A stretch of DNA of 64,000 nt from Kordiimonas sp. Its GTDB lineage: Bacteria; Pseudomonadota; Alphaproteobacteria; Sphingomonadales; Emcibacteraceae. Position numbers and translations under genes: made by a program. Below the pieces are notes generated by a model, which was not told the DNA's origin, made no database searches, and saw only the letters and a list, made by a program, of their open reading frames with translations. Shown one piece after another: positions 27,260 to 34,605 of the stretch. Positions within the stretch are counted from its first letter, which is position 1. Each line of letters starts with the position of its first letter. The stretch lies in the NCBI GenBank assembly GCA_002700365.1, contig PADB01000010.1, positions 668,504-732,503 of the forward strand, in the 5' to 3' direction.

Positions 27260-27649
27260 GTGGGCCCGATACGTCTGGATAAATGGCTGTGGTATGCACG
27301 TTTCTACAAAACACGCACGTTGGCCAGTGCCCAGTGTCGCGCCCGTAAAGTAAGACTGAACGGGAACATCACCAACAAAGCCAACACGCCGGTGACAATC
27401 GGAGATGTGCTTACTTTCCCGCAGGGTCACCATTTGCGCATTGTCCGGATCACAGCAATCGGTACACGACGCGGTCCCGCAACAGAAGCTCAAAAGTTAT
27501 ATGAAGATATGACCCCGGCCCCCGTCACGGAAAGCAGACCGGAAAAAGCCCCTGTGGCCCCACGCTTGCCCGGCTCCGGACGACCAACAAAAGCAGAACG
27601 TCGCGCGTTAGACCGCCTTACTAATCCCTTTGATGACGAAAAGGCATAA
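27260..27649 (+). CDS. S4-domain RNA-binding protein (Hsp15-like)
   Basis: A 129-residue protein with an N-terminal S4 domain: IRLDKWLWYARFYKTRTLA, CRARKVRLNGN, KANTPVTIGDVLTF. The S4 fold binds structured RNA; the Hsp15 group binds free 50S subunits carrying nascent chains. The C-terminal 45 residues are Pro, Arg and Lys-rich and look unstructured. The start is a GTG, the only fitting initiation codon, without a strong ribosome binding site. It lies just downstream of the SUV3-like helicase gene, a neighbourhood preserved in many Alphaproteobacteria. Confidence 0.88.
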   Translation: MGPIRLDKWLWYARFYKTRTLASAQCRARKVRLNGNITNKANTPVTIGDVLTFPQGHHLRIVRITAIGTRRGPATEAQKLYEDMTPAPVTESRPEKAPVAPRLPGSGRPTKAERRALDRLTNPFDDEKA

Positions 27650-27682
27650 AAAGCTCTCCAAAACAGATAATTTTATCTTTTC

Positions 27683-27697
27683 TTAAAACGCTTTTAA
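27683..27697 (+). promoter_or_regulatory. CtrA-type box, also an inverted repeat
   Basis: TTAAAACGCTTTTAA fits TTAA-N7-TTAA exactly. With one more base on each side it forms a perfect inverted repeat, CTTAAAA-CGC-TTTTAAG (27682-27698). It lies 34 bp past the S4 gene and 115 bp before the retropepsin-like gene, so it could be a CtrA site or a weak hairpin; no T tract follows. Confidence 0.35.
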
Positions 27698-27811
27698 GCT
27701 GCCCTGACCATACTGTATCCCGCAATCACGATCATTTGTCACCCCGTCCCACTATGGTTGTTCAAAACCATTATGTCCGGTGCGGTCACAACTAAAAATG
27801 GGGATTTTTAG

Positions 27812-28318
27812 ATGTCTCAACCGTTACAAATACTGATTCTAGGGGTCATTGTCGCTGTCGGCGTGGGATATTGGTCAAAAGATTTTACCGCAGACGGCGG
27901 GGTCAAAGCCGAAACACAAAAACGCGCCGCTCATTATCACCGACTTGTAGATGCTGTTATTATTCCCCAACACCGTGACGGTCATTATTGGATAGAAGCC
28001 GACGTCAACGGTGAAACCGTCGTTTTCATGATTGACACGGGCGCATCCCATGTCGCCCTCAGTCATAAGGATGCACAGCGCATCGGACTTAACCCCGATC
28101 ATCTAGACTATAATCTTCTGTACCGCACAGCAAATGGCAACACCCATAAAGCCGCCGTAACGTTGGATGATATCGACATCGGACCTATTAGTGTCAGCAC
28201 CATACGCGCCTCAGTCGCCCAACCGGGGCGTCAGGCCATTTCTCTTCTGGGCATGAATTTCCTAAATCGCCTTTCCGGATTCGAATTCCGCGATAAGGAA
28301 CTTATTTTACATCCATAA
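27812..28318 (+). CDS. Retropepsin-like aspartic protease (TIGR02281 type)
   Basis: A 168-residue membrane-anchored protein. Residues about 5-20 form an N-terminal membrane segment; the rest is a retropepsin-like domain with the active-site motif FMIDTGASHVALS (Asp at about 75) and the flap and terminal features ITLLGMNFL-like SLLGMNFLNRL. One domain per chain implies a dimeric enzyme in the periplasm. The physiological substrate of this alphaproteobacterial clan AA group is not known. GGGG eight bases before the ATG supports the start. Confidence 0.88.
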   Translation: MSQPLQILILGVIVAVGVGYWSKDFTADGGVKAETQKRAAHYHRLVDAVIIPQHRDGHYWIEADVNGETVVFMIDTGASHVALSHKDAQRIGLNPDHLDYNLLYRTANGNTHKAAVTLDDIDIGPISVSTIRASVAQPGRQAISLLGMNFLNRLSGFEFRDKELILHP

Positions 28319-28650
28319 TTCCCGTTCTTCTAAGACGAAAACGCTATTACTGACGCTCGTTCATTCTCAAAAGCCGATATCCCCGATCAATAGCGGGCGG
28401 ATATGGCATCGCGTAATGGCATCGCGTACATGTCTCTCTACTCTCTACCTTGCTGATGCGCCAGACACACCTGACACCCCTGAGCCCCCTCTGGGAACTT
28501 GTCTGTGCGACCATCACGACATATATACGCTTAAGGGTCGCTGCTTACGGGCCAGACCACAGAAACCAGGCCACAGGAAAACGCGTTTTGCCTTATCAGT
28601 TCGCACAGTGAAACTCAGTGCTCTGCTACACGTGAATACGGAGATATCCA
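28319..28650. other. 332-bp gap without a recognisable gene
   Basis: No open frame here has a credible start and family resemblance. The only structure seen is a perfect 13-bp tandem duplication at 28403-28428. The end of the gap holds the ribosome binding site GGAG of the TerB-like gene. It does not show the hallmark sequences of RNase P RNA, tmRNA or a tRNA; a small RNA cannot be excluded. Confidence 0.4.
28403..28428. repeat. Perfect 13-bp tandem duplication
   Basis: ATGGCATCGCGTA occurs twice in direct succession (28403-28415 and 28416-28428) in non-coding DNA. It looks like a recent slippage duplication. Confidence 0.9.
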
Positions 28651-29115
28651 ATGCTCAAGAAACTCATTGACCTGTTCGTCACCGAAAATCCAGCAGAGGG
28701 CAGCGCCCCACCGGATAAAGAAGTTGCCGCAGCGGCATTAATGGTGGAAGCGGCCCTGATGGACGGACAGATGGACAGTGATGAAGAACAAACTATCCGG
28801 CGGCTCCTGCAGGCGCATTTTGATCTCTCACCCGCCGATTGCGCCCTCATCTTTAAACAAGCCAAAGAGGCTCAGGCCGATACCAATCACCTTCTGCGTT
28901 TTACCCGGCTGGTAAAAGACCATTTTACACCGGAAGAGCGCATCGACATCATGCAAATGCTATGGCAAGTCGCCTATGCCGATGGAGAAATTCATCACTA
29001 TGAAAGCAATTTGATGCGCCGTATTGCCGGGTTAATCTATGTCTCTGACCGGGACAATGGTCAAGCACGTAAGCGAGCAGCTAATGCTCTCAGCACAGCA
29101 GATGATGCTTCATGA
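28651..29115 (+). CDS. TerB-like protein (tellurite resistance TerB family)
   Basis: A 154-residue acidic, all-helical protein. The two repeated segments AAAALMVEAALMDGQMDSDEE and IDIMQMLWQVAYADGEIHHYE (each given as the core of a longer helix) carry the A-x-D-G-x-h-x-x-x-E pattern of TerB/DjlA-type metal-binding helices, with an EERIDIM helix between. Most chromosomal single TerB proteins have no proven tellurite function. GGAG lies 8 nt before the ATG. No ter operon partners are present nearby. Confidence 0.85.
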   Translation: MLKKLIDLFVTENPAEGSAPPDKEVAAAALMVEAALMDGQMDSDEEQTIRRLLQAHFDLSPADCALIFKQAKEAQADTNHLLRFTRLVKDHFTPEERIDIMQMLWQVAYADGEIHHYESNLMRRIAGLIYVSDRDNGQARKRAANALSTADDAS

Positions 29116-29211
29116 TAAAACCGCCTGTCCAAAAACCTTTTCTTAAGGTATAAATGGAATAACAATACAGGATAAAAAAGTAGAGAGCCGCGCAGGAAAA
29201 ATTAGTTGTTT

Positions 29212-29223
29212 AATCAATTGATT
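29212..29223. promoter_or_regulatory. 12-bp palindrome upstream of fdxA
   Basis: AATCAATTGATT is a perfect palindrome 106 bp before the fdxA start in an AT-rich stretch. It may be an operator for fdxA. It is not a match to the FNR consensus TTGAT-N4-ATCAA, and no regulator is assigned. Confidence 0.3.
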
Positions 29224-29328
29224 TAGCTTGCACTGATAAATAACTTGCGATATGCAGGATTTTATCAAGAAAAACCATATCCGTTGATAACAAATCCCTC
29301 TGGGAAATAATAGGTTGAGGAGATCTTC

Positions 29329-29664
29329 ATGACCTATGTCGTGACCGAAGCGTGCATTAACTGTAAATTTACTGACTGCGTAGATGTCTGTCCTGTTGAC
29401 TGCTTCTACGAAGGCGAAAACTTTCTGGCTATTAACCCTGACGAGTGCATTGACTGTGGCGTTTGCGAACCTGAATGCCCTGCCGAAGCTATCCTGCCTG
29501 ACACCGAAGATGGCATGGAGCAATGGGTTGAGCTGAACGCGAAATATGCGGCAATCTGGCCAAATATTACACAGCAGATCGATGCAATGCCCGGTGCCGA
29601 AGAAGCCAAAGCTGAAACAGGAAAACTTGCCAAGCTGTCTGAAAAGCCAGGGGCTGGTAACTAG
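29329..29664 (+). CDS. fdxA: Seven-iron ferredoxin FdxA
   Basis: A 111-residue ferredoxin of the 7Fe-8S (3Fe-4S plus 4Fe-4S) type. Cys at 9, 12, 17, 21 and 25, then 40, 43, 46 and 50 ([13 protein letters not shown]) give the expected cluster pattern, in which the substitution in the first motif favours a three-iron cluster. The C-terminal 50 residues are the alphaproteobacterial FdxA extension ([16 protein letters not shown]). It moves single electrons to unknown partners. GAGGAG precedes the ATG by 8 nt. Its place just before carD is conserved in the class; terminator hairpins separate the two. Confidence 0.96.
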   Translation: MTYVVTEACINCKFTDCVDVCPVDCFYEGENFLAINPDECIDCGVCEPECPAEAILPDTEDGMEQWVELNAKYAAIWPNITQQIDAMPGAEEAKAETGKLAKLSEKPGAGN

Positions 29665-29755
29665 TCTGTTTTATCGCCTTAAGGCTGTGCTTTAAGGATC
29701 TCATGATATCTTCAGCGATGGTCGCTCAACAGCATCATCGCGTAAGAAACATATA

Positions 29756-29802
29756 AACACCCTGCTCTGGCACTATATCTTGTGTCAGGGGGGTGTTTTT
29801 TT
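29756..29802 (+). terminator. Rho-independent terminator of fdxA
   Basis: ACACCC (29757-29762) pairs with GGGTGT (29791-29796), with an inner GGCAC/GTGTC pairing, and TTTTTT follows. It lies 92 bp past the fdxA stop. Confidence 0.75.
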
Positions 29803-29815
29803 GTGAATTTTATGT

Positions 29816-29937
29816 TATAATTAAAGACGTATATGGGACTGGGGACATGACAGATGGCATGAACCAGCCCGTATTTTTTATAGCCCCAGACGAATAAAGT
29901 CACATGCCGCACATGAACGGCAGGGGTGTTTTTGTGT
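29816..29937 (+). other. Two further hairpins after a TATAAT, possible small transcript
   Basis: A TATAAT at 29816-29821 is followed by a bulged hairpin (29835-29870; CTGG/CCAG and CATG/CATG pairs) with GTATTTTTTA behind it, and by TGCCG-N8-CGGCA (29905-29922) with TTTTT behind it. Together with the fdxA terminator this makes three terminator-like structures in 180 bp. They may only stop leftover transcription before carD, or could mark a short RNA of about 50-110 nt. Confidence 0.3.
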
Positions 29938-29948
29938 TTCTCAGGGTT

Positions 29949-29963
29949 TTAACCTTTTGTTAA
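29949..29963 (+). promoter_or_regulatory. CtrA-type box upstream of carD
   Basis: TTAACCTTTTGTTAA matches TTAA-N7-TTAA exactly and ends 63 bp before the carD start codon. Fourteen of its fifteen bases agree with the box before the BigR-like gene at 8252. The gap between fdxA and carD (29665-30026) otherwise holds the hairpins listed separately. Confidence 0.5.
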
Positions 29964-30026
29964 GACTTTATTTTTCAGGTGCAGCCACTAACTGCGCTTG
30001 TAGTGAAGACAGGCGAGAAAAATAAT

Positions 30027-30527
30027 ATGGCAAAAATAAAAAATCAATTTGTGACGGGCGATCACATCGTTTATCCGAAACATGGCGTAGGGCAAATCAT
30101 GTCCATCGAAACGCAGGAAATTTCTGGTCTACAACTGGAACTCTTCGTTATTCGTTTTGAAAATGAGCGCATGACATTGCGTCTGCCTACCAATAAAGCA
30201 GAATCTTCAGGGATGCGGCGCCTTTCTAATCAAGCGACCATGGATCAAGCTCTCACTACTTTAAAAGGTAAGGCCCGCATTAAACGCACAATGTGGAGCC
30301 GCCGTGCCCAGGAATATGAGGCCAAAATTAATTCCGGCAGCCTCGTCTCCATTGCCGAAGTCGTGCGTGACTTGTTCCGTAAAGAAGAACAACCCGAACA
30401 ATCCTACAGCGAACGGCAAATTTATGAAGAGGCACTAGGCCGGCTGGCTCGTGAAGTTGCTGCGGTTGAAGACATTCTCGAAGATGAAGCGATTAAAAAA
30501 TTAGAAGCTGTCCTCAAAGCTGCATAA
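30027..30527 (+). CDS. CarD/CdnL-family transcription regulator
   Basis: A 166-residue CarD-type protein. The N-terminal RNA polymerase interaction domain is clear (FVTGDHIVYPKHGVGQIMSIE; LELFVIRFENERMTLRLPTNKA, both shown as overlapping cores), and the C-terminal half is the helical DNA-contacting domain (WSRRAQEYEAKINSGSL, EVVRDLFRKEEQPEQSYSER). CdnL stabilises open promoter complexes, particularly at rRNA promoters, by binding the beta subunit. The start is the ATG at 30027; an upstream GTG (29979) adds 16 residues without support. A CtrA-type box lies upstream and a terminator downstream. Confidence 0.95.
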   Translation: MAKIKNQFVTGDHIVYPKHGVGQIMSIETQEISGLQLELFVIRFENERMTLRLPTNKAESSGMRRLSNQATMDQALTTLKGKARIKRTMWSRRAQEYEAKINSGSLVSIAEVVRDLFRKEEQPEQSYSERQIYEEALGRLAREVAAVEDILEDEAIKKLEAVLKAA

Positions 30528-30548
30528 TTTTGTCGCAATATGTTCTTA

Positions 30549-30577
30549 AAAGGGAAGCATCCATGATGCTTCCCTTT
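30549..30577 (+). terminator. Hairpin terminator of carD
   Basis: AAAGGGAAGCATC and GATGCTTCCCTTT form a perfect 13-bp stem with a CAT loop, 21 bp after the carD stop. The following T run is only three bases, so termination may be partial. Confidence 0.7.
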
Positions 30578-30618
30578 CCGCATTGGCAACCTGAAACAAT
30601 GATTACTGACGTTCCTTC

Positions 30619-31446
30619 ATGATGCAAACCGCCTTATCTGAACTCAACCCCGACCGCTTTGCCACCATAAAAGGGGCGAATAGAGTCTGGGCCATCGGTG
30701 CAATTCACGGCGCAGCAGATAAACTGCGTGCCTTGCATCAGCACCTCTTCGACCGTTTTGCCGAAGGGGATCGTCTGGTTTATCTGGGGAATTACATGGG
30801 GGCAAAGGGTGACATCATCGCCACCCTGAACGAATTATTACGTGCGCGGCGACGATTGCTGGCTGGCCCGCCTCCCCTTAACCCTGAAGACATCGTTTTC
30901 CTGCGCGGTGCACAGGAAGAAATGTGGAATAAATTGCTGCAACTTCAATTTGCGCCCAGCCCGGCCGAAATTATTGACTGGATGCTGGACCACGGTATGG
31001 ACAGCACCATCGAAGCCTATGGCACCAAGGCCCATGTCGCCCGCAATATTGCCCGCGAAGTCACGATGGCCATCACCCATTGGACCAATGGACTACGCCA
31101 GAATATGCAAACACACCCTGGTCATCGTGAGTTATTAATGCATTTACGCCGCGCAGCCTTTACCCGTGACGGACAACTTTTATTTGTCCATGCCTCTATT
31201 GACCCCACACGCACCTTAGATCAACAGGCTGACCGTTTCTGGTGGGACAATGGACAATTCGAAGATATCCGCACACCTTATCAAAACTTCCGTAAGGTCA
31301 TTCGCGGCTACGATCATGGCTGCCATGGCCTACAGTTGAATAACGCCTATACCGCGACCATAGACGGGGGCTGTGGTCGGGGCGGCTCATTAAATGCGGT
31401 TTGTTTCGGCAAAGACGGTGAAATTCTGGACCAGATCACAACATAG
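30619..31446 (+). CDS. Metallophosphoesterase-like protein lacking metal ligands
   Basis: A 275-residue protein with the overall plan of PPP-type serine/threonine phosphatases but broken active-site motifs. Where GDIHG is expected it has GAIHG (residues 27-31), GDYIDRG is replaced by GNYMGAKG, GNHE by RGAQEE, while the late His in FVHASID is kept. Most metal-binding Asp, Asn and His are therefore gone, so phosphatase activity is unlikely. The rest of the fold (WMLDHGMDSTIEAYG, FRKVIRGYDHG) is well preserved. I recall similar degenerate proteins next to carD in related bacteria, which would mean a selected non-catalytic role, but that is memory and inference, not shown here. Confidence 0.75.
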   Translation: MMQTALSELNPDRFATIKGANRVWAIGAIHGAADKLRALHQHLFDRFAEGDRLVYLGNYMGAKGDIIATLNELLRARRRLLAGPPPLNPEDIVFLRGAQEEMWNKLLQLQFAPSPAEIIDWMLDHGMDSTIEAYGTKAHVARNIAREVTMAITHWTNGLRQNMQTHPGHRELLMHLRRAAFTRDGQLLFVHASIDPTRTLDQQADRFWWDNGQFEDIRTPYQNFRKVIRGYDHGCHGLQLNNAYTATIDGGCGRGGSLNAVCFGKDGEILDQITT

Positions 31447-31512
31447 CTTCGCCATATCAGGAGACCATCACCATTAGCCCGCAGCAGTTACTGCCAATGA
31501 ATTCACCTCTCC

Positions 31513-33051
31513 CTATTTTTCTTCCACAACCAGTTTAACTTTTTGCCCCGCCTTCAATATGCTGCGCTCTGACAAGCCGTTCAGCGTCAAAAAACGTTCC
31601 AGCTTATATTTATCAAAGGCCATATATCGCGCCAGTGACGTTGGTGTGTCCCCCCGCTGGACCGTCGCAATTTTTATACGCAAAGGTTTCACATCATCCG
31701 CTTCATCTGTAGTCAATTTTCGGAAACTATACGTCAAACGCTTCATATCATCCCCCAGACTTGCCTGTAGTGCTTCCGGCACGATCATAAAGAAATGATA
31801 GGCTTTCTCAGGGCTATACTGCACCGCCAGTAATCGCACTAAAACATTGCCCTGTTTGCTTTGCCCTATGGCCACACCCGTCAGTGCCGTCATCCCGTTG
31901 ATGTCGACCTGTTGCATCTCCTGCGCCGTGGCTTTACCCCCGGTATATTTCTGCCAGACAGATGAAAAATATGCCGCTAGTGCATTATTTTGTGATGACA
32001 GATCCCCGCCCGAAAAAGCAAAAGCGGCACCAGCGGCAGGCCCCGTCCCCTGCCCCACAACCATTTCGGACGTATTCAACAGCAGGAAATTTTCCGGTGC
32101 TGTAAACGTCAACCGTAACGGCCCATGCCAAAACATTCGGCCACGGATAAAGCCTTGCGCGGGATCATCGCCATATAACATTCCATCAATCGCCTGCAAA
32201 TAGGCATCACGGTGGCGTGGTTTACCCCCTTGGGAGATGCCCGTTTTGGCGGCAGCCGCATCGGCCCGCGCCGATCGGTCTGCGGTATTCGGGTGTGTGG
32301 AGAAAAATTCAGGAGGACGACTGCTCTTTTCGCGCTTTGCAATCAGATCCTGCAACGCATCCTGACGTTGAAGGCTGTCGAGCATATCTGCCGCCGCATA
32401 GGGGTCATAGCCTGTGCGGCTCATATAACGCACCCCTAACTTGTCTGATTGATATTCCTGATCGCGGGAATAGCCCAAAAGATAGAGTTGCCCGCCATAA
32501 TTTAGGGCCTCTGCCACTTGTGCATTGCCAATAGCGGCACCCGCCACCCCGGCAAGCAGACCTGTAAATATCTGTTGATTATAACGTTTGGCGGTATGCC
32601 GCGCCGTCACATGGCCGATTTCATGACCTAACACAGAAGCCATTTCCGCTTCATCATTAAACAAGGCCAGAATTCCCCGGGTCACATAGATATAACCGCC
32701 CGGCAAAGCAAAGGCGTTGACAATTGGCGTATTCAGAACCGTAAAGGTAAACGGCTGGTCCTTCATTTCCGAATTTGCCGCCAAACGCCCCCCAATAGCG
32801 GCAACATAACCGCCAATCTTATCATTTTCATAAACCCCGCCCTGTTCCGCCATAACTTGCGGGTGAGCCTGCTGGCCTAAGGCTTGCTCCTGTGCCGGGG
32901 ACATAAAGGGGGTGAATTCCTGTTTACCCGTTGCCGGGTTTGTCGTCATACACGCCGGCAATAACAACGTTAAGGCCAAAACGCCCCACACCCGCTGTCG
33001 CAGGGTCTTTATTGCAAAGAGTCCGTTATTTTTCACTATATCTAAGGTCAT
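31513..33051 (-). CDS. M48-family metalloprotease lipoprotein with LysM-like end
   Basis: A 512-residue protein. A signal peptide ends in the lipobox LLPAC (Cys34), so it is probably a lipoprotein. The M48 domain has HEIGHVTARH (His143, Glu144, His147) and a downstream SRDQEYQSDKLG segment providing the third zinc ligand. The last 50 residues (VQRGDTPTSLARYM, LNGLSERSILKAGQKV) resemble a LysM peptidoglycan-binding module. The plan recalls BepA/LoiP-like periplasmic proteases that guard outer-membrane assembly. GGAGGGG precedes the chosen ATG; the longer reading from 33075 lacks this. The first 26 bp overlap the end of the thermonuclease gene, implying coupling. Confidence 0.88.
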   Translation of the reverse strand: MTLDIVKNNGLFAIKTLRQRVWGVLALTLLLPACMTTNPATGKQEFTPFMSPAQEQALGQQAHPQVMAEQGGVYENDKIGGYVAAIGGRLAANSEMKDQPFTFTVLNTPIVNAFALPGGYIYVTRGILALFNDEAEMASVLGHEIGHVTARHTAKRYNQQIFTGLLAGVAGAAIGNAQVAEALNYGGQLYLLGYSRDQEYQSDKLGVRYMSRTGYDPYAAADMLDSLQRQDALQDLIAKREKSSRPPEFFSTHPNTADRSARADAAAAKTGISQGGKPRHRDAYLQAIDGMLYGDDPAQGFIRGRMFWHGPLRLTFTAPENFLLLNTSEMVVGQGTGPAAGAAFAFSGGDLSSQNNALAAYFSSVWQKYTGGKATAQEMQQVDINGMTALTGVAIGQSKQGNVLVRLLAVQYSPEKAYHFFMIVPEALQASLGDDMKRLTYSFRKLTTDEADDVKPLRIKIATVQRGDTPTSLARYMAFDKYKLERFLTLNGLSERSILKAGQKVKLVVEEK

Positions 33052-33916
33052 CAGTCCCCTCCTGACCGCCCCCAATATCTACAGGGCGTATTGCCAGCTG
33101 CTCTGGATGTGTGATGATAATCATAGGGCCATTTTCCTGTCGAAGCCAGCCCCGCACCTCAACATTTTCACCTTGCAAAGCCATTAAGTCCACGTTCTCC
33201 CGCTCAAAAAGCCGCCGGGCACGCGCACCCACTTTAATCGTGAAATCATCACGCCAGTTATCCCCGAAGTTCAGATATACATCCCCCCGCACCCGCGCCA
33301 CAGACTTCACGCGGCCCCACACCAATTGAAAGGCATTGATATATGTCGCGGCATCAATATGGGACCGCGGCTGATAATAGGGCAAAGCCCATATACCGCG
33401 CCCGGCCGTCCGGGCCTCGCTTTCCACCCGCAACATTGCCGTCACCGCAGCCCTGTTATCGGCAAAACTATAGACCCGCGCCATTCCCCGGCCCAGCATC
33501 TCTCCTTGCACCCACGCCCCGTCTGTCACCCGCCGCATATGGGCCAACAGCCGACCATGGCGGTCCGTATCGCGGCCGCCGATGTATAATTGCATGCGTT
33601 CTTCCACGACCAATGCTGCCAAGGCCGTCTTTGCAGCCATCGCCATGGGCCAGGCACGGAATCCTTTACGGCCTAAGGGCAGTTTCGGGGCCTGAATCCC
33701 AACCAGGCGCAGCTGGCGACCGTCTGTGAGCACCACGGTATCGCCATCAATAACGTCCTTGACGCTCACTATCTCCCCCGCGCGCAGTTGTGACGCAAAC
33801 AAAGAATCCTCTTTACCAACGGCAACGTCACTTAATGACATTGATAAACTAGCCACGACAAGGCCGAGAGTGGCCTGCCCAAATTTACGCCACACGGGCA
33901 ATAAAAATATCCCCAT
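33026..33916 (-). CDS. Secreted thermonuclease (SNase) family protein
   Basis: A 296-residue protein with an N-terminal signal or anchor segment (residues about 10-36) and a staphylococcal-nuclease domain: VKDVIDGDTVVLTDGRQLRLVGIQAPK holds the calcium-binding Asp (given as one continuous region, residues about 53-79), then GRDTDRHGRLLAH with an active Arg, and LGRGMARVYSF. A C-terminal OB-like extension ends with RGWLRQENGPMIIITHPEQL. It probably degrades nucleic acid in the periplasm or outside, but activity needs proof. ATG at 33916 and TTG at 33922 are both possible starts. The following M48 gene overlaps by 26 bp. Confidence 0.85.
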   Translation of the reverse strand: MGIFLLPVWRKFGQATLGLVVASLSMSLSDVAVGKEDSLFASQLRAGEIVSVKDVIDGDTVVLTDGRQLRLVGIQAPKLPLGRKGFRAWPMAMAAKTALAALVVEERMQLYIGGRDTDRHGRLLAHMRRVTDGAWVQGEMLGRGMARVYSFADNRAAVTAMLRVESEARTAGRGIWALPYYQPRSHIDAATYINAFQLVWGRVKSVARVRGDVYLNFGDNWRDDFTIKVGARARRLFERENVDLMALQGENVEVRGWLRQENGPMIIITHPEQLAIRPVDIGGGQEGTDDLRYSEK

Positions 33917-33974
33917 ACCCAAAATTTCGTTCGCCTTGTTAGGTCCTAATATGATTCAGGCGGCCAGGACTACA

Positions 33975-34586
33975 CTAATCCAACATGCACTCTGTTACTT
34001 TATAATAAACCCGGACCCATACCCAATTACCAGACTGGTTCGTTGTCGTAATCTCTGCCCCCACCGTTTTCCCAGATTGTATTAATTCCCAAATTGCCTG
34101 ATTTGAATCCCGTGAAATATAACCCACTTTCTCACCTGAGATAAAAGAGGCCTTAACAGCATAAGGGTCATGAGGATTTTCAAGCTCAGCAGTTAAAATT
34201 AGCCCTCTGCCAAGGGTAAAGTCCTTTGCTTGATAATTTTGTCTACAATACTGTAGGCCGACTAATTTGACTTCATCGAACAGCCTCCACTGTTCCAAGA
34301 AAACATCTTCGGGAAAAACGGATCCTAGATAGTTTGGACTCTCAAAATTCCTTTCCCTCTTTGCATAATCAGTCGTAAAAAAAGCAACGCATTTATTTTC
34401 AAGAACAGCGTCCCTTAGTTCCTCGTATGAATTAATCAAAAAAACATTCCGTTCACATTTAAAACAAAACCGAATGTCTTCCTTCTCTGTTCTTTCCAAT
34501 TCCGACCATTGCTGCGTACATTGAAAATGCAAAGGACAGTTTTGCATGATTGTTGTTGATTGGGCATCATCAAACCGCTCTACCAT
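33975..34586 (-). CDS. HIRAN-domain protein with N-terminal Cys-rich motif
   Basis: A 203-residue cytoplasmic protein. Residues about 14-60 hold paired cysteines (NCPLHFQCTQQWSELERT, then RFCFKCERNVFLINS and ENKCVAFF) that look like a small zinc-binding unit. The C-terminal 95 residues match a HIRAN domain (GLILTAELENPHDPYAVKA, GEKVGYISRDSN), a module that in HLTF binds 3' DNA ends and which in bacteria often stands alone. The reading frame is supported by AGAGGAGC before the ATG. Base composition is visibly more AT-rich than in the neighbours, and it lies as a single gene, so it may have been acquired. A DNA-damage role is inference. Confidence 0.72.
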   Translation of the reverse strand: MVERFDDAQSTTIMQNCPLHFQCTQQWSELERTEKEDIRFCFKCERNVFLINSYEELRDAVLENKCVAFFTTDYAKRERNFESPNYLGSVFPEDVFLEQWRLFDEVKLVGLQYCRQNYQAKDFTLGRGLILTAELENPHDPYAVKASFISGEKVGYISRDSNQAIWELIQSGKTVGAEITTTNQSGNWVWVRVYYKVTECMLD

Positions 34587-34605
34587 TCTGAAGCTCCTCT
34601 CTATA

